DNA of 64,000 bases from Blastobasis lacticolella (GCA_905147135.1 LR990058.1:14297349-14361348), one strand, 5' to 3'. Positions 53,091-64,000 are shown, numbered from the stretch's first letter. Notes: generated by a model not told the origin, from the sequence alone. Translations and numbers: made by a program.

Positions 53091-53308
53091 ACCTTGCACG
53101 ACACCTACGAGTATGACTCACTTACCAACAGGTGAGAGGTCGGTCAAATGTCTGTCTTGTATAAAGAAAAATAAAAAATATAGGTGGTTTCTGCTATTCT
53201 ACTCTGCCAGACACCAAACAGCCGCCTGAATGTCTCGTAATAATACCTATAGGTAACACTATAGTTTTGGACGTGAGTAGCCCTGGATTCAAGATGGAAA
53301 CAAAGATA
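53091..53308. other. Spacer
   Basis: Nothing recognised. Confidence 0.35.
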
Positions 53309-53490
53309 AAATTCAAAATTCAAAATTTATTGATTGATTAGGACATTAAATATCTCTTTCAATCGTCAAAAAGGAGGGGGGTAGGAAAGTAGGAAGGAAG
53401 CACATAGTGACACGCTGGCCGCCCCATGGCAGCAGAAAACTTACCCCACGCCAGTCACGACCGGACCGTGCCCGGCAATGCCAGGCTAAA
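53309..53490 (-). repeat. Family E LINE 3' end, copy 3
   Basis: (TTTTGAA)n-like tail at the left (ATTCAAAATTCAAAATTTAT), then 'ACATTAAATATCTCTTTCAATCGTC' and 'CACATAGTGACACGCTGGCCGCCCC' as in copies 1 and 2. Confidence 0.7.
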
Positions 53491-54077
53491 ACACATCACA
53501 CACAAAAACACGGAACAGGCTAGACATGAATTTTTAATTCATTAAAGTAGATTTTAGTAAAGAAATGCTCTCTCTACAAGCTTTCATAGCCGAAATAGCC
53601 CACGATATGCTATGGAAGGTATAACTTAATAAATAAAGATTTTTGATAGACGGGTCGAATGTAAATAACTTCTTAAAGTTGCTAAAAATCTAGGGACATT
53701 GATTGTATAAGTCGATAATTAGCTAGACTCCATCAATAATTGGATCTCATATCGACGAAACGACGAAGATATGTCCAGTGCACCAACAGAGCCTGGCCTA
53801 CAACGGATCCCAGTGATAACGATTCCGTCCGGGTATATTATTATTATTACTATTTATATCTTGGATTTATTCCACTCAATATCCTATAAGTACTGGTAAA
53901 TTAATGGTACCCACGGGCCAAAGCCAAGTGAGTGTCATTTATAATTATCAAATCAAAGTTGAGTGTTGTCAGGGATGGTTATTGGTTGGCTATCTGTAAG
54001 CTTCCAGCGAATGGACGCCATATTGTAAATAAACATTTTTACACAATTCTGCACGTAAATACGTATTATAAGAAATA
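53491..54077. other. Intergenic, nothing recognised
   Basis: No supported feature. Confidence 0.4.
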
Positions 54078-54430
54078 GAGCGTCGGTGGCCGGGCGGTTG
54101 AGTATCCGACTCGTAAGCTAGAGGTACCGGGTTAGAATCCCGCTGCGGACATATACCAATAACGTACATGTTTCTTAGTTATGTATATTAGTTGAATTTT
54201 AACCGATGCTTTAACGGTGAGGGAAAACATCGTGATGAAACCTGCAAATTCAAGCAACTGAATTTGTAACCATGATCCAATCTGTTCAGGTTCCCCTGGT
54301 AGGGGTCACGGAGGTCAGATGGCAGTCGCTCCACTGTAATAACCTGACCTGCCAAATCCTGGATCATGGTCAAGGTGGACCACGGGCCTTCGTGCTCGAG
54401 AGCACAACCGAGACATTAACGCTAAGATGA
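54078..54430 (+). mobile_element. SINE-A, full length
   Basis: Head GAGCGTCGGTGGCCGGGCGG with GGGTTAGAATCCCGCTGC as B box, complete body, and 3' end 'GAGACATTAACGCTAAGATGATTT'. Plus strand, so its layout reads directly. Confidence 0.85.
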
Positions 54431-54880
54431 TTTAATTATTTTTACATGATTCACAACACAATCCGGTGATTACCGGTGTAAACCCCGACACGAGTTTCGC
54501 TTCTCCACGGAGCAAACTTATGAAAACCTTGACCCTTGTCATCCATTTGTGACATCACTCGCAATAAACCGTCTACATAGAAACCATTTACAATCCTCTT
54601 AAACATAACACTGGTCTTGTATCGAAAGCTTATGCTCTCCCCGCATTAACATCTCGTCGCCAGAATGAGGGCGAAGTAATATTAAGAACCCATTTGTTTG
54701 ATTATGTTCGGTTTGGTGGATCGATCGGTCATTTATTTCCGAGCGATCACTGACGCCGTCGGCAGATTAGCTTTATGACTTGCCAAGATGGCGCTGTAAG
54801 CTCTGGCGCTAGGAGCTTTAAGCTAACTTTGAGGGTTACTTAGCATGGCTATGGTAATATTCATGTGTAAGATAATTGAC
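54431..54880. other. Intergenic, nothing recognised
   Basis: No supported feature. Confidence 0.4.
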
Positions 54881-55206
54881 GACCTGAGTGGTTTAGTTGG
54901 TTAATATGTATGTTGGACTGCCATGCAGATGTCCTGGATTCGATTCTCGGGATTCTGTTACAGGTCTCGGTGTAGTATATATTAACTATTTAAAATGTAC
55001 GTTCCGGGTTTTGTTGACGAGTAACCGGATTAGCCCGGTAAATGTGTTATAATAACCGCGATAGTTTAAAACATTATGTTATATTAAGAATATATTAAAA
55101 AAGTATATAAGCAGTTTATCGGTTATCTAATACCCATAATAGGAGCTTTGAATACTTTAGGGCTGGATGGCGCTCTGTGAATTTTTGTAAGCATGTTTAT
55201 TTTATT
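54881..55206 (+). mobile_element. SINE-B with an internal insertion of about 90 bp
   Basis: Head GACCTGAGTGGTTTAGTTGG, B-box remnant GGATTCGATTCTC, and the 3' part 'AGGGCTGGATGGCGCTCTGTGAAT'. Between about 54990 and 55080 extra sequence (GTTCCGGGTTTTGTTGACG...CCGCGATAGTTTAAAACAT) interrupts the body relative to copies 4148 and 11519. Confidence 0.75.
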
Positions 55207-55315
55207 TATATTACTATAATTCTGCTGCGGTTTTTCCAAATTTTTACAAAGTTACAACCATTGAATAACTGCCCTACACCTCTTTTAAAGACTCGCGCAC
55301 GCATTCACGAACACC

Positions 55316-55354
55316 ACGACGTAACCATTTCATATTATGAAATGGTCACGTCGT
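55316..55354. repeat. 39-bp palindrome
   Basis: ACGACGTAACCATTTCATA is complemented by TATGAAATGGTCACGTCGT with one mismatch pair. The arms meet around a central T. Confidence 0.8.
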
Positions 55355-55390
55355 ATTTTTTTGAAAAATACACAAAGCAACAGCATACCT

Positions 55391-55475
55391 AGCGTTCGCG
55401 TAGCCACCTCGTAGCGCACGCGGCCAACGCTTAGCGACCGCGTAGTTGCCGGGCAGTCACCGCATAGCGTCTAAA
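55391..55475. repeat. Degenerate GCGTAGC-type repeat
   Basis: About five loose units related to GCGTAGCCACC/GCGTAGTTGCC, GC-rich within AT-rich flanks. Confidence 0.5.
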
Positions 55476-56056
55476 ATATCTTTATATTATTCGTATAGAA
55501 AATATCAAACCTAAACCAAATTCCCAGATGCAACATAATACATATCAATAACCAATGTATCATAGGGGTCGAATCGTGCGCTCTGCCTTGCGTCATAGCT
55601 TCGTGGCGCGATCCAACATTACTTTTGGATTAGAGGATAAAATTTTTATGTTCCGCTTGTGAAACAAACGTGCCTTTTGGCTGACACACACTTATTGATT
55701 TTGCCCCTTACTCAGTTGTTTTTATGTAGAATTTTATTTGCGCGATCACTATACTACTGGTCTTAATGTATTGAAGAACTTGCCGAAATAATTTTGTCGC
55801 GTCTGATTATTGAAACTGATGTATACTTATACATACGAAACCAGTAGGTGATTTACTATAGTAAACCTTTTTCCCATTAATCGGTCCCCATAAAAGTCAT
55901 TTGTTTTTGGAGATAAAAATTGAACTTTAATAAATATTCATAAAACAAGAAGGGTATTTACAATGAAATACGAAGAGGAATAAAAATTAATATATATCCT
56001 CTCCCAGATCGGCATAGCTCCATGACACTTAAAAAATACCATTCCATTAGCATCTG
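55476..56056. other. Intergenic, nothing recognised
   Basis: No supported feature. Confidence 0.4.
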
Positions 56057-56310
56057 AGGGCGCCGTAGGTTATCCTACGTCATCGAGAATAAGAAAAATT
56101 TCACTTTCCAGCAATAGTATAGGGTTAGGAGTTGGTATACCCACAAATAGTTGGTCCGCCCGTGCACAAACTAACACAAAAAATATTCTTGATACCTAAA
56201 CGGACTTTTTTCTAGCGATAGTACTTGCATATTCTCCTATGTGGGTTCTAAAATTAAAAAAAAACAGGGGTGCCTTACATCCTCTTGGTAGTTTCACTTT
56301 TCAGGCACAT
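56057..56310 (+). repeat. Family C repeat, copy 3
   Basis: GGGCGCCGTAGGTTATCCTA, CGTCATCGAG, 'CCCGTGCACAAACTAACAC', 'GGTGCCTTACATCCTCTTGG' and 'CTTTTCAGGCACATT'. The cleanest copy. Confidence 0.7.
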
Positions 56311-57249
56311 TAAAGTTACTTTTTAATATAAAAGTTTTTATTAAAATAAATCTTAACTAATTAACACTAAATAAAACTATACAAAATTATTTATAAACTA
56401 CGCTAAAGATAATAAATGTCAATTTTCTTTTCGGTTTATGAACAGACAAGTTGGTGCCACTCTCATTTTGTTGTAAAACATCTTATTCTAAAACACACTT
56501 ATCCCACGCTCTAAATTGATTAAGAGTCCACTCACGGACCGGCTGAGGGCAACGAACGAGGCGCTCTCGTTAAAAACACAAATAAACGTTCAGACCCAGA
56601 AGGCGGCAATTGTTGCCACTAATAAAGTTATGAAAAGGTCGTAATTACCACAACGCAGTGTGAAAGACGAATATTTACGGCCTAATTTGGCAACAAAGAG
56701 AATATTGCGTTCGATGGCACGAGACGGAGCTGTAGTGGTGGGACTTTGCGATAATTTTATATAAATTTTCTTGAGCTTTCTATTCTTAGAGCTACGCTTT
56801 CTAAGTGTGCAATCACGGCGATGATTAATAACACTGTATACTTACAATTAATTAAAATGAAACACTTCGATATTGCAATTTCTACGATGAACTTACAGTA
56901 AATCTGAAGCACTCTGTTCGATTACGAAATCAGCAATATTGCAATTTCTTGGATGTACTTAAAATCCTTGGATCAGTACTGAAAAAGAGAAACATCAAAT
57001 ACGTCTGAAGCACTCTGCATAATTAAGAAACTTTAAAGTTGTAACGAAATGGAAGTCCATTATTTGCTAGTCCAAATAATACACTACAAATAAAGAAATA
57101 GCACTTTATTAAATTTAATTAAAAATAAATTGATGCTTCCATCGCTTTTGAGCATCTTCATTGCAACTCCTCATACTCTCCATACTCATATTGTAATAGT
57201 GGATATAGTGTAATGGAATAATGTATAATCATATATTCATACTTCGATA
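56311..57249. other. Intergenic, nothing recognised
   Basis: AT-rich. Related 'GAAGCACTCTG' phrases at 56908 and 57008 suggest a decayed local duplication. Confidence 0.4.
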
Positions 57250-57345
57250 TCCAGTGGCCCTGATCTAGTGACAGCGTGCTTGCGGGTCCGAACAGGATGG
57301 GTGACCATTTCGTATTGTACGGCTAGTCGAACTTCAGTACCGGAA
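57250..57345 (+). repeat. Possible 5S-rRNA-related repeat fragment
   Basis: GAACAGGATGGGTGACCATT resembles the conserved C-box region of 5S rRNA (GGATGGGTGACC), preceded by AGCGTGCTTGCGGGTCC in roughly the right place. Too short and diverged for a gene; a 5S-headed SINE fragment or coincidence. Confidence 0.25.
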
Positions 57346-58257
57346 CAAGTTTACCACTCTGAACTCGTTGGGTGTGCCTCCTAATACCATTGGCAAAGCG
57401 AGGTTGACCAATACTTCTGTAGAAGGCCCTGTGACTAGTTTAACTATCTTGGGAGCCTATAGGTACTCAGTGACCGTGTATATTGTTATTAAGATGATGT
57501 ACCTCCGAACGCGCTCCATAAAAACGATGTTTGATCATAATTTAAATATTAACCAATAGCTATGTGTGAGGTTTATCAGATTTTCGTTAAAATATATCGT
57601 TTCAAAGTTACACAGGATTTAATATTTCAATATACATCTTAAATTCCGTGGAACTTGGAAACGTAATATTTAACGAAAATTGTCAAACCATCGATATTGG
57701 TTTTTAAGTCGTGTTTATAAAATCTAACTGGCCTTACAAATATTAAAATTATAATCAAACTTCGTTTATATGGAACTCGACTGAGAAATACCCCTCTTAA
57801 TACAAATATATCGACTACGCTTTCCCCTCCCTAGCGTCCGCTTTACGAGCCGCGAACTGGCTAACGACCGAGCCAGATTCCACGGTTTCCATCTGAAAAT
57901 GTGATTTAAGCGCCCAAACGCTTATAATATCGCTGCGTAACGCTAAATAACGTCGTGTAAGTTATTTCGCGCGTCTGTCTTGTTGTTTACAGTTTTATTG
58001 CCGAGTCGTAGGGTGCCAACGTTCGTGAGGTAGGGAGGTTGTGTTACATATTTTGGAAGTTATGTCGCTCAATTTCTAAATCAGAAGTGGTGGAATTGGG
58101 GTTTTGAATATTAAGTCTGCTATGGGTACCTGCTTATTATCTACGAATTCCGAAAAGGGACATATTAAGATAGGGACGTGTCGATGAAGTGTCATTTTGA
58201 GACTGAGAATTTCTTTCAAAGGGGCATTATGTGAATGGGTCATTATCCGCCTATATA
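57346..58257. other. Intergenic, nothing recognised
   Basis: No supported gene; moderately GC-richer at 57820-57990. Confidence 0.4.
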
Positions 58258-58375
58258 ATATGCGAGAGCCAATGGCTTACGACGCGACGATGCTGAAGAC
58301 CGAGCGAAATGGAGGAGAATGAGTGAGAAATCGGATCGTGGTAGAAGCCGGGATTGAGCAATCGCATGATGATAG
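58258..58375 (+). repeat. RTE-type LINE 3' fragment
   Basis: 'ATGCGAGAGCCAATGGCTTACGACGC', 'GAAGACCGAGCGAAATGGAG' and 'AAGCCGGGATTGAGCAATCGCATGATGATAG' match the end of the LINE at 49470-49575. Confidence 0.7.
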
Positions 58376-58469
58376 TATTATAGTAGACATCTGTGTGTTT
58401 GTTAAAAAGCATTCAACATTTGTTTTTATATTCTAGTGATAAATCGTAATTATTTTTTATGTAAAGCTA

Positions 58470-58545
58470 CCTAATGGAAAATGATCACCGCCACCCATGG
58501 GTATCACCCGGGAAGTTGCGAATGTTGTCGGCCTTTTTAACACCC
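58470..58545 (+). repeat. Family D fragment
   Basis: 'ATGATCACCGCCACCCATGGGTATCACC' and 'GCGAATGTTGTCGGCCTTTTTAAC' match the middle of family D. Confidence 0.55.
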
Positions 58546-58745
58546 GACGAAAACAGGGGGGTGTTATTAGTTTGAATTGAGTATCTATCTACCTATCTGC
58601 GTATATGTCTGTGGCATAGTAGCTCCCGAACGGATTGACCGATTTCGATGCAATTTACTTTACTTGAAATTGCGTTTAATCGAGATGTTTCTTAGCTTTG
58701 TTTCATTAACATCGGTCCAGTAGTTTAAGAAATATTTAGGTATAT
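58546..58745 (+). repeat. LINE-like tail
   Basis: 'GAACGGATTGACCGATTTCGATGCAATTTAC' and 'ACATCGGTCCAGTAGTTTAAG' are phrases frequent at insect transposon 3' ends; compare 27236-27335. Confidence 0.55.
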
Positions 58746-59318
58746 TTGTTCAGGTGCTGTCCGACTGGTTACTTAGTGATTTAAATTGCCTACATGCGAC
58801 AAGAAATAATGATATTATGAACGAAAATGTATCGTATGTAGTCAAATGCCGCACGAACGCGTGTGAGATAATCAAGCTGCACATAATAATGTCAAATATA
58901 AACATGTTATAACATCACAACTTAATTTGAGTCGAGTTATTTCAGATCTGGCGTCGGAGCTAGCATGAATCGCTTGGTGGAAAATATCGGGCTGGCAAAG
59001 ATATATGATGGGAACGTGGAGAGGTTTCAAATTTCGTATTCCACTCAGATGACTGGCTTAGTTTAGTGGTGGCTCAGTGGTGGCTTTTTTATGAGAACAC
59101 GTTAGCTTTTTTTAAATTCTATTGTTTCAAGAATTGTGAAAGAAACTTGTACCACGGAGGATTTGTTCGAGGCCAGTTCAAACGCTGTATCCGTCGCCGA
59201 ATACTGGGCGAATAAAGTATAAGTGAGAGTTTAGTCCATCGACTCGATAAGAAGAAAATTGTTATTTCAAAAATGTTTGTGGTCTTTGGTTTTTCTCAAG
59301 TCTACTTGCTTTTAAAAT
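58746..59318. other. Intergenic, nothing recognised
   Basis: No supported feature. Confidence 0.4.
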
Positions 59319-59670
59319 AATCGTCTTGGCGTTAATGTCCCGGTTGAGCTCTCGCGCACGAAGGCCCGGGGCCGCCTTGACCATGATCCATGATTTGGCA
59401 GATCAGATAATTACAGTGGAGCGACTGCCTTCTGACCTCCGTGAGCTTGCTACATGGTAACTTGATCAGATCGGATCGTAGTTACACATTCAGTCGCCCA
59501 AATATGCAGGAATTATCACGATGTTTTCCCTCACCGTAAGAGCATCGCTTAGCATTTAACTAATGTACATAACTCAGAAAAGAGTCATTGGTACATGGCT
59601 GCAGTGGAATTGGAACCCGGTGCCTCTTGCTTATTAGTCGCATATCTTAACCACTCGGCAACCGACGCTC
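59319..59670 (-). mobile_element. SINE-A, full length
   Basis: 3' end ATCGTCTTGGCGTTAATGTCCC at the left; head GAGCGTCGGTTGCCGAGTGG on the minus strand at the right. Complete body; the B box has changed (GGTTCCAATTCC). Confidence 0.85.
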
Positions 59671-59764
59671 CTCAAATATACTTACTTATTTTATTCTATT
59701 TACCAGGTTTACAATTGCTACGACCTCATTTTCCTATTGTACACTGAACAACAATATAAATATA

Positions 59765-60030
59765 CACAAGCAGTGGACCCCGAGTGGCGTTCAACCCTTA
59801 CTCCTACCCTACATCTACTTTACACCTACCCTACATCTCCTCTACGTCAACATTACACCTACTTTACTCTACCTACCCTTTTTTTTTCTTAGTTATAAAC
59901 CATCCTCGTGAATCACTCTATCTGTTGTTGAAAACCGCATTAAATTCGATGCGGAGTTCAAAAGATCGGAGAGATCGAAGAGACGTTGAGAAGCGACTTT
60001 CTTGTATACTTTGTATAGATTTCATATCAT
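59765..60030 (+). repeat. LINE/SINE-like repeat with CTACCC-type microsatellite, second copy
   Basis: 'GACCCCGAGTGGCGTTCAACCC' head, a CCTACATCTACTTTACACCTACC array (59800-59880), and the 'GAGAAGCGACTTTCTTGTATAC' tail. Same architecture as 3822-4050. Confidence 0.5.
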
Positions 60031-60039
60031 ATTAATTGA

Positions 60040-60131
60040 AAGGATTATGGAAAGCGATGAAAACGCGAGCGATTTTAAACAAACAATAAGCATGCTTGCT
60101 TCCATAAATCGTGATTGCCGTTTTAATCCTT
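60040..60131 (+). repeat. Short dispersed repeat with AAGGATTAT ends, copy 2
   Basis: AAGGATTATGGAAAGCGATG, 'CGCGAGCGATTT', 'AAGCATGCTTGCTTCC', 'AATCGTGATTGCCGTTTTAATCCTT'; reverse of 18161-18245. Confidence 0.6.
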
Positions 60132-60559
60132 AAATGTCTGTCTGAGATTGTCAATTTGTCAGTCTATCCGCGTATTTCATGCTACAATGGACCAACAGAT
60201 ACACGTTGTTATTTTTGCGTTATTAGTTTGCAGAAGGGGAATAATGTATTATTCTTTAATAATGAAGTAGTAGGGGGAAAGTTACTAAAACTAATGGTTA
60301 GTATTAGGTACATTTTTAGGACTTCGAACCTCTGAAAGCAAATACTACGATGTGATTACTTTATCAGTCTACTTGTCTGGTCATATAAGAACCATTTTCT
60401 TAGGAACGAATCTAATCGTTGGTGGTCGAAATTAATGATAAACATTGAGGTCCTTCTCCGTCGGCCGTGTGGTGTCCCGCAGAGTAGAATAGCACCAACC
60501 CCTTACACTCGTGGGTGTAGTGCAAGGCAATTAGTGTTTTCAAGGCAATATATCTAGAG
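60132..60559. other. Intergenic, nothing recognised
   Basis: No supported feature. Confidence 0.4.
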
Positions 60560-60716
60560 TCTCCGCAGGCTGGAAAATGGACAGTAGCGTTTGCAATATT
60601 ATATTTACAACACTGCGTCTCCAACTTGCCTGCCAAGCGTGGAGGTTATAGTAATAACCACCCATTTCTTGGGAGAGGCCCTAAGTCCTACTGTGGACTG
60701 TTACGGGCTGTGATGA
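60560..60716 (-). repeat. Family G repeat, copy 2
   Basis: 'GCCTGCCAAGCGTGGAGGTTATAGTAATAACCACCC' territory and 'AGGCCCTAAGTCCTACTGTGGACTGTTACGGG' match 52944-53090 in reverse. Confidence 0.65.
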
Positions 60717-61525
60717 TTGCGGTCCTTGACCCAATTAAGCTAAATCAACAAAGTTAAAATATACCGTCATCTATGTCACATCACCAAAGTCTAGGCAAAG
60801 GAAATAGATTCAGAATCAAATGGAATATTTCTTCTTCATATTTATTTTTCTCAAGTTAATTACCAAAATATTGTTGTCTTTTTTATTGAAAGGAAAACAA
60901 ATTTTAGTACGCCCTCTCGTAACTTTTATTACTTGTACTTTCCAGACCGTTGCACTAATAATAAACTCTACACATAAACTTCATTATTCAACAATATAGT
61001 AATACCAAACATCCTTGTAACATATTTCACATCCTCCTCTTTTTGTGAAGCAAAAACGTATGTCTTCCGTTTCCTATAGGCACTACCTCGTCCTATTCAC
61101 AAGTTACCTTGCGGTGCTTTCAAATTTGGTACGCTCACACGTTAGAATGCGATTGGCCAATTCGAATACAAACCACGTCGTGTGTACCAATCAAGTGGAG
61201 CTGCGAGGCGGCAACCGGCACAGTGGGGACTGGGGAATGCACGTGGGAATTTAGTGATGTTCAGTGCTCCCGCATCCGTATGTCTGTACGGATATTTGTA
61301 ATAAAAAATTATCATCGGCCTCATCGTCACTTACCACGTGGTGAGATGGTGGTCAAACGCGTGGCTAGTTTACGAGAGCAGTCCCATAAGTACTTATCGT
61401 TAGATAAATTTACTATCATGTAGTGCATCCTCGTAGACGGCTACTGTCAAAATTTCATTAATATTGGATTTGTAGTTTTGTTTTGACCGCGTGTGGAAGC
61501 GGGCGTGTCCGCTGATTTTAGAAAA
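60717..61525. other. Intergenic, nothing recognised
   Basis: A 104-codon frame (61109-61423) has no motif. The right end may contain the 5' UTR of the mariner, but no clear inverted terminal repeat was found. Confidence 0.4.
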
Positions 61526-62608
61526 ATGGAAAGGAGCAATATCGGTCGGTGATTATATTCTTGTTTTTGGAAGGGAAATCGCGCAGCGAAATCAAAGAGC
61601 GCTTGGATGCTGTGTACGGTGACTCTTCTTCTTCAATGGCGACCGTAAAAAATTGGTTTAACGAGTTTCAACGTGGTCGCACGTCAGTTTTTGATGAGCC
61701 ACGCCCAGGTGCCCCAAAAACGGCTACCCTGGAGGATAACGTGACAAAAGTCCACGATCTCGTATTGGCAGACCGCCGATTGAAGGTGCGCGAGATAGCT
61801 GAGACAGTAGGCATCTTAAAAGATCGCGTGGGTCATATGAAATAATTAGATTAAGAAGAAAAAAAAATGAAATATTGGGCATGAGAAAGCTGTCGGCTCG
61901 ATAGGTGCCGCGTTTGCTCACCGTGAGTCCACTTCAGAGCAGTGTTTGACACTGTTTAAGCGCAATCCGAAGGAGTTTCTGCGTCGTTTCGTGACCGTCG
62001 ACGAAACATGGATTCACTGGTACACACCAGAGACCAAGGAACAGTCGAAACAGTGGACTTTACCCGGCTTTATGCTCCGAAGAAGGCGAAGACTGTCCCA
62101 TCGGCCGGAAAGGTGATGGGCACCGTTTTATGGGATTTACAAGGTGTGATCTACATCGACTACCTGGAGAAGGGCAAAACGGTCACAGGGCTCTACTATG
62201 CCGAAATATTGGGCCGATTTGACGCCGAATTGAAGAAAAAACGGCCTCATTTGGCGAAGACAAAAATGCTCTTCCACCGACAACGCACCGGCTCACACCT
62301 CCGCCGTCGTCACGGCCAAATTGGTCGCATTAGGCTAGGAACAGCTGCCCCATCCACCGCATTCTCCAGATTTGGCCCCGTGTGACTTTTTGTTTCCAAA
62401 CTTGAAAAAATCACTCGCCGGGCAGAAATTTGAGTCGAATGAGAAGGTTATCGCCGCTACGGAGGCCTACTTTGCAGACCTCCAGAAAACGTATTTTTCA
62501 GACGGGTTAAACAAGTTGGAGCATCGCTGGGTCAAGTGTATAGAGTTGAAAGAAGACTATGTTGAGAAATATCGCCACTTTTCCAAAATTTTCGTTTTTC
62601 TTTTGTAG
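61526..62608 (+). pseudogene. Mariner transposase (DD34D), inactivated
   Basis: The N-terminal helix-turn-helix half reads FLFLEGKSRSEIKERL and VKNWFNEFQRGRTS. The linker has FDEPRPGAPKT. The catalytic domain shows VDETWIHWYTPE (first Asp at 62000), DNAPAHTSAVV (second Asp at 62279) and APCDF (third Asp at 62384). 34 residues separate the second and third, the mariner DD34D spacing. Breaks: a shift near 61547, a stop after VGHMK at 61845 with an A-rich slip at 61858, compensating shifts near 62068 and 62275, and a TAG at about 62336. The length matches a full transposase of about 345 codons. Inverted terminal repeats were not resolved by eye, so element borders are unknown. Confidence 0.88.
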
Positions 62609-62807
62609 GCTAAGTACGCTAGCGCGCTACAAAAGCGCTATTTATGAAAGGGTTATCAGGATGTACGAAATTATCGATGATGAATCATGGCCCGACATGG
62701 CCGGGACTGCATGTGGGAGCGTAGTGACTTGAGGTTCGTCCTCATCCGTATGTTACAAAGAAAAGAAATTCGTCTTGCATTGTAACTTTTAGTATTTACC
62801 AAAAAAT

Positions 62808-63150
62808 GTGATTTTTTTTTTTTTTTTATGTCATACGGTAGGCAAACAGGCAAGCTGGCCACCTGATGGAAAGTGGTCACCACTGCCTATAGACATTAGC
62901 AACACCAAGAGTATCGCTAATGCGTTGCCCACCTCTATAACACGTTGCTCTGGCAGCAAAAAGCAAATGCCACTCCACTGCCAAAGCCACGGTTCCCCAA
63001 ATCCCCACCCCATGGAGCACTGGAAACCTTACTCACCAGCAGAAACACAATACTATTTAAAAGAGTATTATTTAGCTGCGATATTCTGTAAGGTGGAGGT
63101 ACTTCCCCAGTCGGGCGGCTCCAATTCGAACGAGATACCCCGCTATGCCC
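62808..63150 (+). repeat. Family D, nearly complete copy
   Basis: T-rich start, 'GTAGGCAAACAGGCAAGCTGGCCACCTGATGG', 'AGTGGTCACCACTGCCTATAGACATTAGC', 'CGTTGCCCACC', then 'GGAGGTACTTCCCCAGTCGGGCGGCTCC'. The longest uninterrupted copy in the window. Overlapping ORFs on both strands are spurious. Confidence 0.7.
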
Positions 63151-63678
63151 TACCTCTCTTAGAAATACGAAAATTTATTAAAATACGAAACGCTGCTGAC
63201 CATTTTCTAGTTTACGGATATTATTCAGCTGGTCGGACACTAATCGTCATTTACTTATTAGTAAAGGATTCGTACTAAATTCTACTTTAGGAGACACCAC
63301 ACAACTCCAATACCGTGTTCCTACATATTAATAAACGGAAAACACCTGCGTGGTTTTCGTTCTCGTAATTTTTTTTTGTCTGGTACAGTTTTCATGGTGC
63401 TAGGATCGACCGAACTCGATCGACCCATTGTACAATAGAAATGTTTTTAGTATCTTCATACTAGTCAATAATTTGGAACAAACACCATAGTATTACTGGA
63501 ACACAAACACAATAGAGGTGAAACCCGACCGTCGATTAAGACTCAATACCCTTGTCTAGAAACAGATTGCCGTGCTGCAGAAAACAACATAAAAATGGCT
63601 TTTGGCTGACATCTTAATCGGGACTGATGCCAAGATGACGATGATCATCATGATGATGACCCCTTGTGAGCATGACAC
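63151..63678. other. Intergenic, nothing recognised
   Basis: No supported feature. Confidence 0.4.
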
Positions 63679-63850
63679 GGGCGGAAATTGATGAATTTAA
63701 ATTTCTGGTACGGGTTTGGGTGTTGTATGTATAATAATTATGTGTTTAAAAATATATAAAAGTAGTTTATCAGTTTCTGGTACACACAAGGTTTGCTTAC
63801 TGTGGGGCCAGGTGGCGTTGTGTGAATTGTCAAAGCAATTTATTTATTAT
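63679..63850 (+). mobile_element. SINE-B, head missing
   Basis: It starts just after the B-box region (GGGCGGAAATTGATGAATTT) and includes 'GGTACGGGTTTGGGTGTTGTATG' and 'GGGGCCAGGTGGCGTTGTGTGAAT'. Confidence 0.75.
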
Positions 63851-64000
63851 TATGAGTTTCTGAACCGCATCACAAGAATGTGGTATGCCTATGGTCACGT
63901 CCATAATTTATATCAGTTTATATCAGATGATCTGTCCGTTAGTTTGTCAGCAACACTTACTATGAAATAAAAACAATTATTTTTAAACCTCTTAATCCGT
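63851..64000. other. Unassigned edge sequence
   Basis: Nothing recognised. Confidence 0.35.

Noticed and set aside
62831..63278. 156-codon ORF and its antisense frame
   Set aside because: Both overlie a family D repeat that is non-coding in its other copies.

Overview
The window looks like a transposon-dense, gene-poor stretch of a lepidopteran (moth or butterfly) genome. This rests on the AT-rich background and on dispersed repeats I recognise from lepidopteran genomes in general, such as a 'CACCTGATGG...GTGGTCACC' repeat, tRNA-headed SINEs and LINE 3' ends. The species cannot be named from sequence alone. I found no convincing host exon, rRNA, snRNA, functional tRNA or CRISPR. Every substantial ORF belongs to a transposable element, and the rest are short chance frames. 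No new defence or metabolic system is visible. The interest lies in mobile-element structure.

Left third (1-20.5 kb): two hAT-type MITEs with 8-bp target duplications (2594-3184, 12334-12864); a perfect 58-bp-arm palindrome (3626-3742); a 3.8-kb foldback structure (5916-9699) whose right arm encodes an N-terminal fragment resembling a PIF/Harbinger transposase; a short RTE-type LINE insertion with 13-bp target duplications (10986-11314); small MITEs at 14771-15016 and 15357-15496; and a LINE C-terminal pseudogene with an R2-like zinc finger plus endonuclease motif (18871-19554).

Middle (20.5-38.5 kb): an LTR element with two 488-bp LTRs that read as identical, no recognisable gag/pol and an interior rich in minisatellites (20527-25946). 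It is followed by the clearest story in the window. A degraded plus-strand LINE (about 28.6-36.4 kb) was interrupted by a minus-strand LINE (30883-34860) that appears intact: ORF1 of 292 aa and an endonuclease/reverse transcriptase of 980 aa with all catalytic motifs. Removing the insertion and one TATT copy restores the host reading frame exactly. A 179-bp insertion with a 20-bp target duplication lies just upstream. A CTACCC-like microsatellite, a LINE 3' end and a 100-bp-unit tandem array (37381-38430) follow.

Right third (38.5-64 kb): dispersed repeats dominate. A tRNA-derived SINE, here called SINE-A (about 350 bp), has six near-full-length copies and many fragments across the window. 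A second, SINE-B (about 270 bp), has five copies. There is a 5'-truncated RTE-type LINE with 13-bp target duplications and broken RT motifs (48098-49580), and a mariner transposase pseudogene (61526-62608). Repeat family letters (A-G) are local labels, not database names.
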